Assembly (NCBI RefSeq): GCF_001592125.1
Contig: NZ_BCWI01000012.1
Span: 56,355 to 120,354, forward strand
Origin: Microbacterium hominis NBRC 15708
GTDB taxonomy: Bacteria > Actinomycetota > Actinomycetes > Actinomycetales > Microbacteriaceae
DNA length: 64,000 bases
Direction of reading: 5' to 3'
The notes under the pieces are model-generated. The model saw only the letters and a list, made by a program, of their open reading frames with translations. It did no database searches and was not told where the DNA came from. Of the stretch, positions 1 to 11,679 are shown piece after piece. A program made the position numbers and the translations under genes. The stretch's first letter is position 1. Every line of letters begins with the position of its first letter.

Positions 1-737
1 TCGGCGACGTGTCGGGGCAGCAGCACGACGAGGTCGGTGGCGGAGAGCACCGCCGGGACGGTGGCGTACTCGACGACGCTGAGCGCGACCTGGTCGATCA
101 GGCCCTGCTCGGCCAGCGACTGCTCGGGGAAGATGTGCCCGCCGCGCGAGGAGACCTGCACGAAGCGTCGCCCGGCGAACATGTCCGCACCCGTCTCAGG
201 GAGCGGGTGGGAGTGCGAGGAGAGGGCGACGTACTCGACGCTGCGCACCCGCGAGCGCCACAGCCGCGCGCTCACGAGGTGCGAGACGGAGATGGCGACA
301 TCGACGGTGCCCCGCACCAGCTCGTGCTCGACGTGGTCGGCGTCGACGCGCTCCACGCGCAGCCGCGGATGAGCGGCGGCCCGCTCGAGGCTCGCCATGA
401 TCGGCGGCAGGAACGTCTGCTCACCGATCGAGGTGAGCCCCAATGCCAGTTCTCCGCTGAAGGATGCCGGATCGAACACGTCGGCCTCGCTCACGGCCGC
501 GTCGATCTGCGCCAGCGCCTCGTGCAGCGGCGCGAACAACGCGGTCGCACGCGCGGTGGGCACCATCGCGTTCGCCTCGCGTCGGAAGAGCACATCGCCG
601 AAGCGCTCGCGCAGGCGGGCGAGCGTGTAGCTGACCGTCGGCTGCGTCACGTGCAGCCGGTCGGCGGTGGCCGTCAGACTGCGCAGCTCGTACAGCACGA
701 CGAACGTGCGCAACTGGTTCAGGTCGGGAAGCGACAT
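1..737 (-). CDS. LysR-family regulator, C-terminus cut by window edge
   Basis: A LysR-type transcriptional regulator read from ATG at 735-737; about 245 codons are visible before the left edge and the end of the effector domain is missing. The N-terminus starts MSLPDLNQLRTF and has the winged-helix LysR signature (a helix with TQPTVS, then the wing with FGDVLFRRE); the effector-binding domain follows from about residue 90. It is divergent from the protocatechuate 4,5-cleavage operon, so it is probably its activator. A TATCCT -10 lies 6 nt before the ATG, implying a leaderless mRNA, and a 9-bp palindrome covers the start codon, suggesting autoregulation. The inducer is not known; a pathway acid is likely. 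Confidence 0.9.
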   Translation of the reverse strand, partial: MSLPDLNQLRTFVVLYELRSLTATADRLHVTQPTVSYTLARLRERFGDVLFRREANAMVPTARATALFAPLHEALAQIDAAVSEADVFDPASFSGELALGLTSIGEQTFLPPIMASLERAAAHPRLRVERVDADHVEHELVRGTVDVAISVSHLVSARLWRSRVRSVEYVALSSHSHPLPETGADMFAGRRFVQVSSRGGHIFPEQSLAEQGLIDQVALSVVEYATVPAVLSATDLVVLLPRHVA

Positions 738-761
738 CTATAGAGGATATCGATAGATGTC
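733..761. promoter_or_regulatory. Perfect palindrome over the lysR start (LysR operator)
   Basis: Arms GACATCTAT (733-741) and ATAGATGTC (753-761) are exact inverted repeats separated by 11 nt. The site spans the start codon and -10 (TATCCT on the minus strand, 744-749) of the lysR gene and lies 15 nt from the -35 of the divergent ring-cleavage operon. LysR regulators bind such interrupted palindromes in divergent intergenic regions. Assignment to this particular regulator is inferred from position. Confidence 0.65.
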
Positions 762-775
762 TTACGCAGAATCTA

Positions 776-805
776 TTGGACCGCAGTGACGGCGCTGACT
801 ACCGT
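776..805 (+). promoter_or_regulatory. Promoter of the ligJ operon
   Basis: TTGGAC (776-781) and TACCGT (800-805) are separated by 18 nt, a good sigma-70-type promoter. Transcription would start near 812, leaving a leader of about 30 nt with GAGG upstream of the TTG start at 842. This excludes the in-frame TTG at 776 as the start of ligJ because it lies in the -35. Confidence 0.55.
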
Positions 806-841
806 CGCTGTAAGGCAACATCCGAACGGCGAGGTCCAGCG

Positions 842-1870
842 TTGATCATCGACATCCACGGCCACTACACGACGGCACCGGCACAGCTGGGCGCCTGGCG
901 CGACCTGCAGATCGCCTTCGCGGCCGGCGAGGGGGCGGAGCCGGACCCGGCCGCGCTGCGGATCTCCGACGACGACATCCGCGAGACGATCGAGGCGAAC
1001 CAGCTGCGGCTCATGGACGAGCGCGGCAGCGACGTCACGGTGTTCAGCCCGCGGGCGTCGTTCATGGCGCACCACATCGGCGACGCGACGGTGAGCGCCA
1101 CGTGGGCGCGCATCTGCAACGACCTCTGCGCGCGCGTGAGCGCGCTCTTCCCCGACCGGTTCCTGATGGGGGCCATGCTGCCGCAGTCGCCCGGGGTCGA
1201 CCCGGCGACGACGATCGACGAGCTCACCCGGGCCGTGGAAGAGCTCGGCGCGGTGACCGTCAACCTCAATCCCGATCCGTCGGGCGGGCGGTGGGACGCG
1301 CCGCCGCTCACCGACCGCTCCTGGTATCCGCTGTACGAGAAGCTCGTCGAGTTCGAGATCCCGGCGATGATCCACGTGTCCACGTCGTGCAAGCCCCAGT
1401 TCCACACGACCGGAGACCACTACCTCGGCGCCGACACGACGGCGTTCATGCAGCTGCTGAAGGGCGACCTCTTCCGCGACTTCCCCGACCTCACCTTCGT
1501 GATCCCGCACGGCGGCGGCGCCGTGCCCTATCACTGGGGCCGTTTCCGGGGCCTCGCCATGGCGCTGGGCAAGCCCGAGCTCGAGGAGCACCTCCTCGGC
1601 AACGTGCTCTTCGACACGTGCGTCTACCACCAGCCCGGCATCGACCTGCTCACCCGCGTCGTGCCGACCGAGAACATCCTCTTCGCGAGCGAGATGATCG
1701 GCGCCGTCCGCGACGTCGACCCGCGCACAGGCCACTACTTCGACGACACCCGGCGCTACGTGGATGCCACGCCCACCCTGACCGCGCCGCAGCGGGAGCA
1801 GGTCTTCGAGGGCAACGCGCGCCGCGTCTACCCCCGCATCGATCGGGCCCTCGCGGCCCGCGGTCTCTGA
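842..1870 (+). CDS. ligJ: 4-oxalomesaconate hydratase (LigJ-type amidohydrolase)
   Basis: Predicted to hydrate 4-oxalomesaconate to 4-carboxy-4-hydroxy-2-oxoadipate, the penultimate step of protocatechuate 4,5-cleavage; cytosolic. The 342-residue protein is an amidohydrolase-superfamily barrel with the N-terminal metal motif DIHGHY, a mid-barrel [13 protein letters not shown] segment and a C-terminal NILFASE segment, close to LigJ in length and layout. I chose TTG at 842 because it leaves the N-terminus at LIIDIHGH, has GAGG just upstream, and follows the promoter at 776-805. First gene of a seven-gene operon. Not to be confused with the unrelated GalB hydratase that does the same reaction in pseudomonads. 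Confidence 0.88.
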   Translation: MIIDIHGHYTTAPAQLGAWRDLQIAFAAGEGAEPDPAALRISDDDIRETIEANQLRLMDERGSDVTVFSPRASFMAHHIGDATVSATWARICNDLCARVSALFPDRFLMGAMLPQSPGVDPATTIDELTRAVEELGAVTVNLNPDPSGGRWDAPPLTDRSWYPLYEKLVEFEIPAMIHVSTSCKPQFHTTGDHYLGADTTAFMQLLKGDLFRDFPDLTFVIPHGGGAVPYHWGRFRGLAMALGKPELEEHLLGNVLFDTCVYHQPGIDLLTRVVPTENILFASEMIGAVRDVDPRTGHYFDDTRRYVDATPTLTAPQREQVFEGNARRVYPRIDRALAARGL

Positions 1871-1880
1871 AAGGCACCCC

Positions 1881-2573
1881 ATGCGTCTGAACGATCTCGG
1901 ACTGGTCCGCACCGTCATCGACCGCCCCGATCCCGCCGACGTCGAGCGGCTCTCGCACTTCGGCGTCGCGACCGTCCACGAGGCGATGGGGCGGGTCGGG
2001 CTGCTGCGCCCCTACATCCGCCCCGTCTACACGGGCGCGACGCTGTGCGGTCCGGCGGTCACCGTGCTGCTGCAACCGGGCGACAACTGGATGTTCCACG
2101 TCGCGGCCGAGCAGGTGCGGCCCGGTGACGTCATCGCCGCCGGCTGCACCACCGAGAGCGAGGACGGATTCTTCGGCGAGCTGCTGGCGACCTCGCTCGC
2201 CGCCCGCGGCTGCGCCGGCCTGGTGATCGACGGCGGCGTGCGCGACGTCGCCGACCTCGAGCGGATGGACTTCCCGGTCTTCTCCCGCGCCATCAACGCC
2301 AAGGGCACCGTGAAGGCGACGCTGGGCTCCGTCAACGTCCCGGTGGTCGTCGCCAACGCCCTCGTCAATCCGGGCGACGTCATCGTCGCGGACGTCGACG
2401 GCGTCGTCGTCGTCCCGCGGGCGCTGGTCGGCGCGGTGGCCGACGCCGCGGCCGCCCGCGAGGCCAACGAGGAGAGCAAGCGGCAGCGGTTCCGCGACGG
2501 CGTCCTGGGGCTCGACCTGTACGGGATGCGCGAGCCGCTGGCCGCGGCCGGCCTGGAATACGTGGAGGACTGA
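1881..2573 (+). CDS. ligK: 4-carboxy-4-hydroxy-2-oxoadipate aldolase (RraA fold)
   Basis: Class II aldolase predicted to split 4-carboxy-4-hydroxy-2-oxoadipate to pyruvate and oxaloacetate; family members also decarboxylate oxaloacetate. At 230 residues it matches LigK/ProA/HMG aldolases. The RraA-like motif [11 protein letters not shown] supplies the Arg-Asp pair that binds substrate and metal, followed by [10 protein letters not shown]. It starts 10 nt after ligJ and ends 3 nt before ligI, so the three are almost certainly cotranscribed. The gene closes the pathway to central metabolism. The RraA fold is also found in RNase E inhibitors, but the context here makes the aldolase assignment strong. 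Confidence 0.9.
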   Translation: MRLNDLGLVRTVIDRPDPADVERLSHFGVATVHEAMGRVGLLRPYIRPVYTGATLCGPAVTVLLQPGDNWMFHVAAEQVRPGDVIAAGCTTESEDGFFGELLATSLAARGCAGLVIDGGVRDVADLERMDFPVFSRAINAKGTVKATLGSVNVPVVVANALVNPGDVIVADVDGVVVVPRALVGAVADAAAAREANEESKRQRFRDGVLGLDLYGMREPLAAAGLEYVED

Positions 2574-2576
2574 GAG

Positions 2577-5848
<3,272 letters not shown>

Positions 5849-5852
<4 letters not shown>

Positions 5853-6823
5853 CCCTCGCCCGCGTCGGTCTCGGCTGCATGCCGCTCAGCCACGCCTACG
5901 GGGTCGCGCCGCCCGTGGAGGACGGCGTCGCGTTCGTGCGGCACGCGCTGGATGCCGGGGCCGCCTTCCTCGACACCGCGACGCTCTACGGCGGCGGACG
6001 CAACGAGGAGCTCGTCGGTCGCGCCATCGCGGGACGTCGCGACGAGGTGCTGCTGGCGAGCAAGGGGGGCATGGCGATCGTCGACGGCGTGAAGCGGATC
6101 GACGGACGCCCCGAGACCCTCCGCGCCCAGGTGGATGCGTCGCTGCGCCGGCTCGGGGTCGATCACATCGACCTGTACTACCTGCATCGGTGGGACAAGT
6201 CGGTGCCGATCGGGGAGAGCGTGCACGCCCTCGCCGGCGCCGTCGCGAGCGGCAAGATCGGCGCCATCGGGCTGTCGGAGGTGTCGGTCGCGCGGTTGCG
6301 CGAAGCGCAGCAGGCGGCGCCCATCGCCGCGGTGCAGAACGAGTACTCGCTGTGGAGCCGCAACCCGGAGCTCGGGATGCTGCAGGCCACACAGGAGGAC
6401 GGGATCGTCCTGGTGGCCTTCTCGCCGGTCGCTCGCGGCTTCCTCGCCGATGCGATCCGCGACCCCGACCTCCTGCCCGACGGCGACATCCGCCGCGCGA
6501 TGCCCCGCTTCCAGGGGGAGAACTGGTCGGCCAACGCCGCGCTCCTGCCGGCGTGGCGGCGCCTCGCCGCCGAGAGCGGATACACGCCGGCCCAGCTCGC
6601 GCTGGCGTGGGTGCTCTCGCGCGGCCCGCACGTCGTGGCGATCCCGGGGACGACGCGTGCGGACCATCTGCGCGACAACCTCGATGCGGCCGACCTCCGC
6701 ATCGCCCCCGACATCCTCGACCGTGCGAGCGCGCTGATCGACACCGCGACCGTCGCGGGGGCGCGGTACAACGACCGCGGCGCGGCAGAGGTGGATGCCG
6801 AGACGTTCGAGGATGCCGCGTGA
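5849..6823 (+). CDS. Aldo/keto reductase
   Basis: NADPH-dependent aldo/keto reductase of 324 residues. The catalytic tetrad can be seen: Asp and Tyr in FLDTATLYGGG, Lys in LLASKGGM and His in YYLHRWD. The coenzyme site is near VVAIPGTTRADHLRDNLDA. GTG at 5849 overlaps the ligC stop (GTGA), so it belongs to the ring-cleavage operon. Its substrate is not evident; it may reduce an aldehyde or ketone entering the pathway, or remove a toxic semialdehyde. No step of the 4,5-cleavage pathway needs it. Confidence 0.85.
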
Positions 6824-7527
6824 AGGCGATCTCGTCGATGGCGACCCGGCAGGTGCTCGCCGACCTCGCCGCCGCGGCGGAGGCGGCCGGTCTGCCGGCC
6901 GTGGAGCTCGAGTCCGTCGGCGGAGTGGATGCCGGGCGCCGCGTCGCGGCGGGGGAGAGGGTCGACCTCGTGTTCCTGGCGGACGACGCGTTGCGCGCAC
7001 TCGCGCGGGACGGCCATGTGCGCGCCGACACGGTGACGCCGCTGCTGCTGTCCCACGTGGCGGTGGCCGTCCGCGCACCCGAGGATGCCGTCGCCGTCGC
7101 GACTGGTCAGCCCGCCTTCGACGACCTCGCGGCGCTGCGTGACGCGCTGCGCGGGGCGCGGCGGATCGGCTACTCGACCGGTCCGAGCGGCGCGGCCCTC
7201 GTGGCGCTGATCGCCGAACTGGGACTCGACGACGAGCTGCGCGATCGCCTCGTCCAGGCGCCGCCCGGCATCCCCGTCGCCCGCCTGCTGCGCGAACGCC
7301 GCGTCGACCTCGGCTTCCAGCAGGCGAGCGAGCTCGTCGGCGAGCGAGGAGTGCGTCTGCTCGGCGCCCTGCCCGCCGCCGTCGCCATCGACACCGTGTT
7401 CTCCGGTGCGGTCGCCACCGCCGCGACCGCCCCCGAGGACGCCGCCGCGGTGCTCGCCGCCTTCGGCGATGACGCCGCCGCCGCCCTCATCGTGTCGCAC
7501 GCCTTCGACGTCCCCGGCGGGCCCTGA
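6820..7527 (+). CDS. Type-2 periplasmic-binding-fold protein without signal peptide
   Basis: A 235-residue protein resembling the ModA-like substrate-binding family (YSTGPSGAALVALIAELGL in the second lobe; HVAVAVRAPEDAVAVA in the hinge region). It begins VKAISSMATRQV and has no signal peptide or lipobox, so it is expected in the cytosol. GTG at 6820 overlaps the preceding stop (GTGA); last gene of the ring-cleavage operon. Genes of this type recur beside aromatic catabolic genes, but their role is not known to me; a ligand-sensing or enzyme role is as likely as transport. No ABC permease or ATPase lies nearby. Confidence 0.7.
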   Translation: MKAISSMATRQVLADLAAAAEAAGLPAVELESVGGVDAGRRVAAGERVDLVFLADDALRALARDGHVRADTVTPLLLSHVAVAVRAPEDAVAVATGQPAFDDLAALRDALRGARRIGYSTGPSGAALVALIAELGLDDELRDRLVQAPPGIPVARLLRERRVDLGFQQASELVGERGVRLLGALPAAVAIDTVFSGAVATAATAPEDAAAVLAAFGDDAAAALIVSHAFDVPGGP

Positions 7528-7537
7528 GCGGCGCGCC

Positions 7538-8584
7538 TCACACCGCATGCACCGTCGCGGTCGCCCCGGTCGCGACGGCCCGCGCGACGGCATCCATCAC
7601 CGCGAGGTTCCGGGCGCCCTCGCGCGCACTGACGAGAGGCTCCGTCCGGCGTGCGACGACCTCGCCGAAATGGCGCAGCTGCCGGACGTACGGGCTCGTG
7701 TCGCCGTCCTCGACGCCCCGATCGGCGGGCTGCGGGTGCATCCGGTTCGTCCAGCTGCGCTCGCCGTCGTGGCGCCACACCTCCAGGGTCGGCAGCGTCA
7801 GCGACGCCTCGACGCCGCCGACACGGTGCGAATCGACCGGATGGGCGGGGAAGCGCGGCGAATCGCCGGCCGTCAGATCCCAGCTCCACGGCCCCGCGAC
7901 GGTGTCGGAGACGATGAGGGTGCCCAGTGCCCCCGAGTCGAACGCGAACGCGAGCGCACCGGTGTCCTCGACCTCCAGGCCGCGCGTCGCGGTGGAGGCG
8001 AGGGCCGTCACCGCGGTGATCTCGCCGACGAGGTAGCGGAGCAGATCGATCTCGTGGATCAGGTTGATCAGGAACGTTCCGCCGGTGCCGGCCGTGCGGT
8101 GCCAGGCGATGTCGAAGTAGTCGTCGGGCTTGGCGAGGAACGAGGTGACGCTCACGGCGACGAGGCGTCCCAGGGTTCCTGCCGAGATGATCTGCTTCGC
8201 CCTCGCGGCGACCGGATGATGGCGCCGGTGATGCCCGACGAGGACCGGCACGTCGGCGGCATCGGACGCCGCGACGAGGGTCAGGGCGTCGGCCAGGTCG
8301 ACGGCGACCGGCTTCTCGACGAGGACGGGGATGCCCGCGGCGATGAAGTCCAGCGCCTGGGGAACGTGCAGCTCGTTCGGCGTGCCGATGATGGCGGCGT
8401 CGGGTCGTTCCGCTTCGATCAGCGTCCGATGGTCGCGGTGGTGCCGCGTCCCGTACCGCTCGGCGACGAGCCCGGCCGCGTCGAACGGGTCGGCGATGCC
8501 TGCGAGGTCGAACCCGGCGGTCGCGGCGATCGTGTCGGCGTGCGTGCGCCCGATCGCGCCTGCTCCCACGAGCGCGACCCTCAT
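7538..8584 (-). CDS. Gfo/Idh/MocA-family oxidoreductase
   Basis: NAD(P)-dependent oxidoreductase of 348 residues. The N-terminus MRVALVGAGAIGRTH is a Rossmann loop; VEKPVAVDLADAL carries the catalytic EKP lysine, and GTFLINLIHEIDLLRYLVG supplies the C-terminal-domain His typical of the family. ATG at 8584 overlaps the stop of the upstream FAD gene (ATGA). It is the last gene of a four-gene minus-strand operon and converges with the ring-cleavage operon, with only 10 nt between stops. Substrate unknown; sugar-like or hydroaromatic polyols are typical for the family. Confidence 0.85.
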   Translation of the reverse strand: MRVALVGAGAIGRTHADTIAATAGFDLAGIADPFDAAGLVAERYGTRHHRDHRTLIEAERPDAAIIGTPNELHVPQALDFIAAGIPVLVEKPVAVDLADALTLVAASDAADVPVLVGHHRRHHPVAARAKQIISAGTLGRLVAVSVTSFLAKPDDYFDIAWHRTAGTGGTFLINLIHEIDLLRYLVGEITAVTALASTATRGLEVEDTGALAFAFDSGALGTLIVSDTVAGPWSWDLTAGDSPRFPAHPVDSHRVGGVEASLTLPTLEVWRHDGERSWTNRMHPQPADRGVEDGDTSPYVRQLRHFGEVVARRTEPLVSAREGARNLAVMDAVARAVATGATATVHAV

Positions 8585-10224
8585 CGCCCGGCCCCCACGA
8601 GCGTGCGCGCGGCGCGCGCCGCGGCCGCGGCCGCAGGACCGGCGACGAAGGCGCGTGCGACGGCGGAGCCGAGCGTCGCGCCCCCTCCCGGATAGGTGCC
8701 CCGGAAGACGCCGGCGGAGACGTTGCCCGCGGCGAACAGCCCCTCGATCGGGGTTCCGCTCCACGAGAGCACGCGGCTGTCGCGATCGGTCAGAAGGCCT
8801 CCCGAGGTGCCGAGCGCCCCGGCCCGCACGGGGACGGCGGCGTACGGCGGTGTGGACAGGGGGGCCAGGCACGGGTTCGGGGTGTGCGTCGCGTCGCCGA
8901 GGAACCGGTCCTGGGCGGTCTCGCCCCGTCCGAACACCGTGTCCACGCCGGTGGCGGCATCCCGGTTGAAGCGGGCCACCGTCGTCTCCAGCCCGTCGGG
9001 ATCGACGCCGATGGCGATGCCGAGCTCGCGCACCGACGGCGCGGTCACCGCCCAGTCCGGGGCCGCGCCCGTCGCCGACCCGGCGATCGGGTAACGCTGG
9101 GCGAACGCCGCGTCGAACACCAGCCACGCCGGGCTGTTGCGCGGCCGGCCGGTCACGGGATCGGTGTCGCCGAACATGCGGCACGTGTCGGCGTACGCGA
9201 GGGCCTCGTTGACGAAGCGCTCGCCGGCCGCGTTGACCGTGAGCGATCCCGGCAGCGTCATCTCGACGTTGCCCATCCGTCCCGACGGTGCGCCGTCGTA
9301 GACCTGCTCCGGAGGGGTGAGCACCGGCACGCCCCAGATCTCGGTCATGTCCGCGACTGCGGCGCCGAGCGCCAACCCCAGCTCGAGCCCGTCGCCCTCG
9401 TTCGACGGGGCACTGATCGGGGTGACGTCGAAGGGGAGGAAAGCGGCCCGCAGGTGCGCGTTCCACTCGAAGCCCCCGGTCGCGACCACGACCGCGCCGG
9501 CGGTGACGGTCGTCTCGGCGAAGGAGACCCGCCACCGGTCGCCCGCACGTTCCAGTCCGTCGGCGCGGACGCCGCGCACCACCCGGATGCCGCGGTCCAG
9601 CGCACTCGCGACGAGAGACCCGACGAGGGCTCCTCCCATCGTGCGCACGCCGCGGGCGGCGCGGTCGGCCAGCAGGGTCGGATCGGCGGCCCGACCGTCC
9701 AGGTCGTCGCGCTCGGCCATCGTCAGTAGCGGGAAGTAGGACGGCGGACGAAGCGCCTCCGCGAGCCCGGGGAAGGGCGCGGGGTCGAACGGCTCATTGT
9801 CCAGCGAGCGTCCGCCCGCGGCCGCTCCCGGCCATTCGCCGCGATAGTCGGGACGGGCCAGGGGAGCGAGACGGACGCGCGTCGCGGTGTCGAGATAGGC
9901 GATCGCCTCCCGGATCGTCTCCACGTACCACTCGATCGTCTCGGCATCCATGACGTGCGCGGAGGCGGCGGCGAGGTAGTCGCGCCCCGCGCGGGGGCTG
10001 TCGGCGAAGCCCGCCGCGGCCGCGATGTCGGTGGCGGGGGCCCAGATGACACCGCCGCCGGCGCACGTGGTGCCGCCCACGCGGTCGGCCTTCTCGGCGA
10101 CGCAGACGACGGCGCCGGCATCCGCCGCCCGCAGGGCCGCGACCAGTCCGGCCGCCCCCGAGCCCAGCACGAGCACGTCGACGGCGGGCGGCAGCTGCTC
10201 GACTCCCGCGAGGACGCCGCTCAC
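8581..10224 (-). CDS. FAD-dependent dehydrogenase, fumarate reductase/KstD family
   Basis: A 547-residue flavoprotein of the FAD_binding_2 family (3-ketosteroid dehydrogenase and fumarate-reductase flavoprotein relatives). The dinucleotide motif VLGSGAAGLVAALRA begins near residue 15, GGTTCAGGGVIW binds FAD, and VVATGGFEWN and a C-terminal GLFAAGN-YPGGGATLG complete the FAD site. Such enzymes make or reduce C=C bonds in rings. GTG at 10224 overlaps the upstream stop (GTGA). In this island it may desaturate a hydroaromatic acid on the way to protocatechuate. Annotation as a steroid enzyme would not be justified. Confidence 0.85.
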   Translation of the reverse strand: MSGVLAGVEQLPPAVDVLVLGSGAAGLVAALRAADAGAVVCVAEKADRVGGTTCAGGGVIWAPATDIAAAAGFADSPRAGRDYLAAASAHVMDAETIEWYVETIREAIAYLDTATRVRLAPLARPDYRGEWPGAAAGGRSLDNEPFDPAPFPGLAEALRPPSYFPLLTMAERDDLDGRAADPTLLADRAARGVRTMGGALVGSLVASALDRGIRVVRGVRADGLERAGDRWRVSFAETTVTAGAVVVATGGFEWNAHLRAAFLPFDVTPISAPSNEGDGLELGLALGAAVADMTEIWGVPVLTPPEQVYDGAPSGRMGNVEMTLPGSLTVNAAGERFVNEALAYADTCRMFGDTDPVTGRPRNSPAWLVFDAAFAQRYPIAGSATGAAPDWAVTAPSVRELGIAIGVDPDGLETTVARFNRDAATGVDTVFGRGETAQDRFLGDATHTPNPCLAPLSTPPYAAVPVRAGALGTSGGLLTDRDSRVLSWSGTPIEGLFAAGNVSAGVFRGTYPGGGATLGSAVARAFVAGPAAAAAARAARTLVGAGR

Positions 10225-11264
10225 GCCGTGGCCTCCGTCTCCGGAGAGAGCAGGACGAGGATCTTGCCGGTGGGAATGGACGGGTCGGCCATCGTGCGGA
10301 ACGCCTCCGGGAGGTCGCTGAAGGGGAAACGGTGGGTGAGGAGCGCCGCGGTGGCCGCGGGGTGGCGCGCGAGCATCGCGAGACCGTCCGGGATCAGGCC
10401 GCGGCTGTTGCGGCTGCCGTGCAGCTCGATCTCCTTGTCGGTGAGGTCTTTGACCGTGATGCGGGCGGGGCGGGGCGAGATCCCGACCTGCACGATGCGC
10501 CCGCCGGCCGCGATCAGGCGGACGGCGTTCTCCAGCGACGCGGGCACCCCCGTCGCTTCGATGACGACATCGGGTCCGGCGCCGTCGGTGAGGGCGGACA
10601 GCAGCGCTCGCTGCTCGTCGTCGGGGAATCCGTCGGCCACGCGGAGCGCGTGAGCCGCGCCGAACTCCCGCGCGAGGGCGACGCGCTCGGCGTCGGTGTC
10701 GGCCGCGATCACCGTCACGCCGCGTTCGGTCAGTCCGAGCGTCGCCAGCAGCCCGATCGGCCCGCATCCGAGGACGAGCGCCGTCTCGCCGGGCTGGGCT
10801 CCGGCGCGTGCGACGGCCTGCAGGGAGATCGACGCCGGTTCGCCGAGGGCCGCCGCATCCAGCGCGAGGTCGTCGGGCACCCGGTGCAGCCGGTCGACCG
10901 GGACGCTCACGACCTCGGCGAATCCGCCGTCCTCGTAGCATCCGCGCACCGACAGGTGCGGGCAGACGTGAGAGCGCCCGCGCCGGCAGGCGGGGCAGTC
11001 GCCGCACGCCACCAGCGGATCGATCGCGACGCGCTCGCCGCGGGAGAATGCGGCGGCGGGGTCGGTGTCGATCACGGTGCCCGACATCTCGTGCCCCTGC
11101 ACGAGGGGCAGCTGCGTGGGGAAGTCGTCGTCGAAGATGTGCAGGTCGGTGCCGCACAGGCTCACGGCGTGGATGCGCACACGGGCGTGGCCGGCGCGCG
11201 GCTGCGGCTCGGCGATCTCGTCGAACGAGAGCGTTCCGCGGGCGACGGTGCGGGCGGTGCGCAT
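10221..11264 (-). CDS. Zinc-dependent medium-chain alcohol dehydrogenase
   Basis: MDR-superfamily NAD(P)-dependent dehydrogenase of 347 residues, similar in layout to threonine/sorbitol dehydrogenases. Catalytic zinc ligands lie in LCGTDLHIF and GHEMSG; the structural zinc site is the four-cysteine cluster in CGDCPACRRGRSHVC; the coenzyme motif is VLGCGPIGLLA. The start at 11264 overlaps the YciI-like stop (ATGA). Probably oxidises a secondary hydroxyl on a ring or polyol in the same pathway as its operon partners; the substrate cannot be read from sequence. Confidence 0.87.
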   Translation of the reverse strand: MRTARTVARGTLSFDEIAEPQPRAGHARVRIHAVSLCGTDLHIFDDDFPTQLPLVQGHEMSGTVIDTDPAAAFSRGERVAIDPLVACGDCPACRRGRSHVCPHLSVRGCYEDGGFAEVVSVPVDRLHRVPDDLALDAAALGEPASISLQAVARAGAQPGETALVLGCGPIGLLATLGLTERGVTVIAADTDAERVALAREFGAAHALRVADGFPDDEQRALLSALTDGAGPDVVIEATGVPASLENAVRLIAAGGRIVQVGISPRPARITVKDLTDKEIELHGSRNSRGLIPDGLAMLARHPAATAALLTHRFPFSDLPEAFRTMADPSIPTGKILVLLSPETEATA

Positions 11265-11557
11265 CAGGAGACCGTGTTACGCGGATCGAAGAACACGTTC
11301 CACTCGGCGACGGTGCGCTGCGCGATGAGGCCCTCGGTGAAGAACGGGTCCTCGTCCAGGCGGGCGCTCAGCGTGACGCGGTCGGTGTCCTGGAGGATCA
11401 GCAGCGCGCTCGGGTCGGTATCGGCGAGCGGGCCGCTCATGTACAGGATGCCCGCACGGTGCAGTCCCTGCAGGAAGGCGAGGTGGGCCGGGCGGTGCGT
11501 GGCGCGGGCCTCCTCGCTGCCGGGCGCGTAGGCGTATGACACGGCGAACGTCGGCAT
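11264..11557 (-). CDS. YciI-like small protein
   Basis: A 97-residue YCII-related protein (dimeric alpha/beta barrel fold, with RATHRPAHLAFLQGLHRAG and the conserved LYMSGPLAD). Relatives include small dehalogenases and muconolactone-isomerase-like proteins, but many have no known activity. ATG at 11557 is chosen over an upstream in-frame start because AAGGAG lies 6 nt before it. First gene of the YciI-ADH-FAD-Gfo/Idh operon, whose four genes all overlap by 1-4 nt. Confidence 0.8.
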   Translation of the reverse strand: MPTFAVSYAYAPGSEEARATHRPAHLAFLQGLHRAGILYMSGPLADTDPSALLILQDTDRVTLSARLDEDPFFTEGLIAQRTVAEWNVFFDPRNTVS

Positions 11558-11599
11558 GATGACTCCTTCGTCTGGGCTCACGGACTCCAGTATGTGACG

Positions 11600-11628
11600 A
11601 AGATAGTGTGAACAGAACGACTGAATCA
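11600..11628 (-). promoter_or_regulatory. Promoter of the YciI-ADH-FAD-Gfo/Idh operon
   Basis: On the minus strand, TGATTC (11623-11628) and TATCTT (11600-11605) are 17 nt apart, so transcription would begin near 11593 with a leader of about 36 nt carrying AAGGAG. The -35 falls inside the palindrome at 11619-11631. Confidence 0.45.
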
Positions 11629-11631
11629 GTC
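11619..11631. promoter_or_regulatory. Palindromic operator between divergent operons
   Basis: GACTGA-A-TCAGTC is a 6-bp-arm palindrome in the 122-nt gap between the divergent YciI operon and the SDR gene. It overlaps the -35 of the former and lies 11 nt from the -35 of the latter, so one protein could control both. The regulator is not identified. Confidence 0.4.
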
Positions 11632-11642
11632 ATTGTTTATGC

Positions 11643-11672
11643 TTGATCCCGTTCAAATGGGCGCGCTACCGT
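11643..11672 (+). promoter_or_regulatory. Promoter of the SDR gene, leaderless
   Basis: TTGATC (11643-11648), an 18-nt spacer and TACCGT (11667-11672). The expected transcription start, about 7-8 nt further, coincides with the ATG at 11680. This rules out the upstream in-frame GTG at 11671, which lies in the -10. Confidence 0.55.
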
Positions 11673-11679
11673 GGCGGGC

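Noticed and set aside
776..841. An N-terminal extension of LigJ starting at TTG 776
   Set aside because: That codon lies in the -35 hexamer of the operon promoter, and the added 22 residues have no counterpart in the fold, which starts at LIIDIHGH.
8581..10224. Annotating the flavoproteins as 3-ketosteroid delta-1-dehydrogenases
   Set aside because: They share the fold, but no other steroid degradation gene is present and the context is hydroaromatic acid catabolism.
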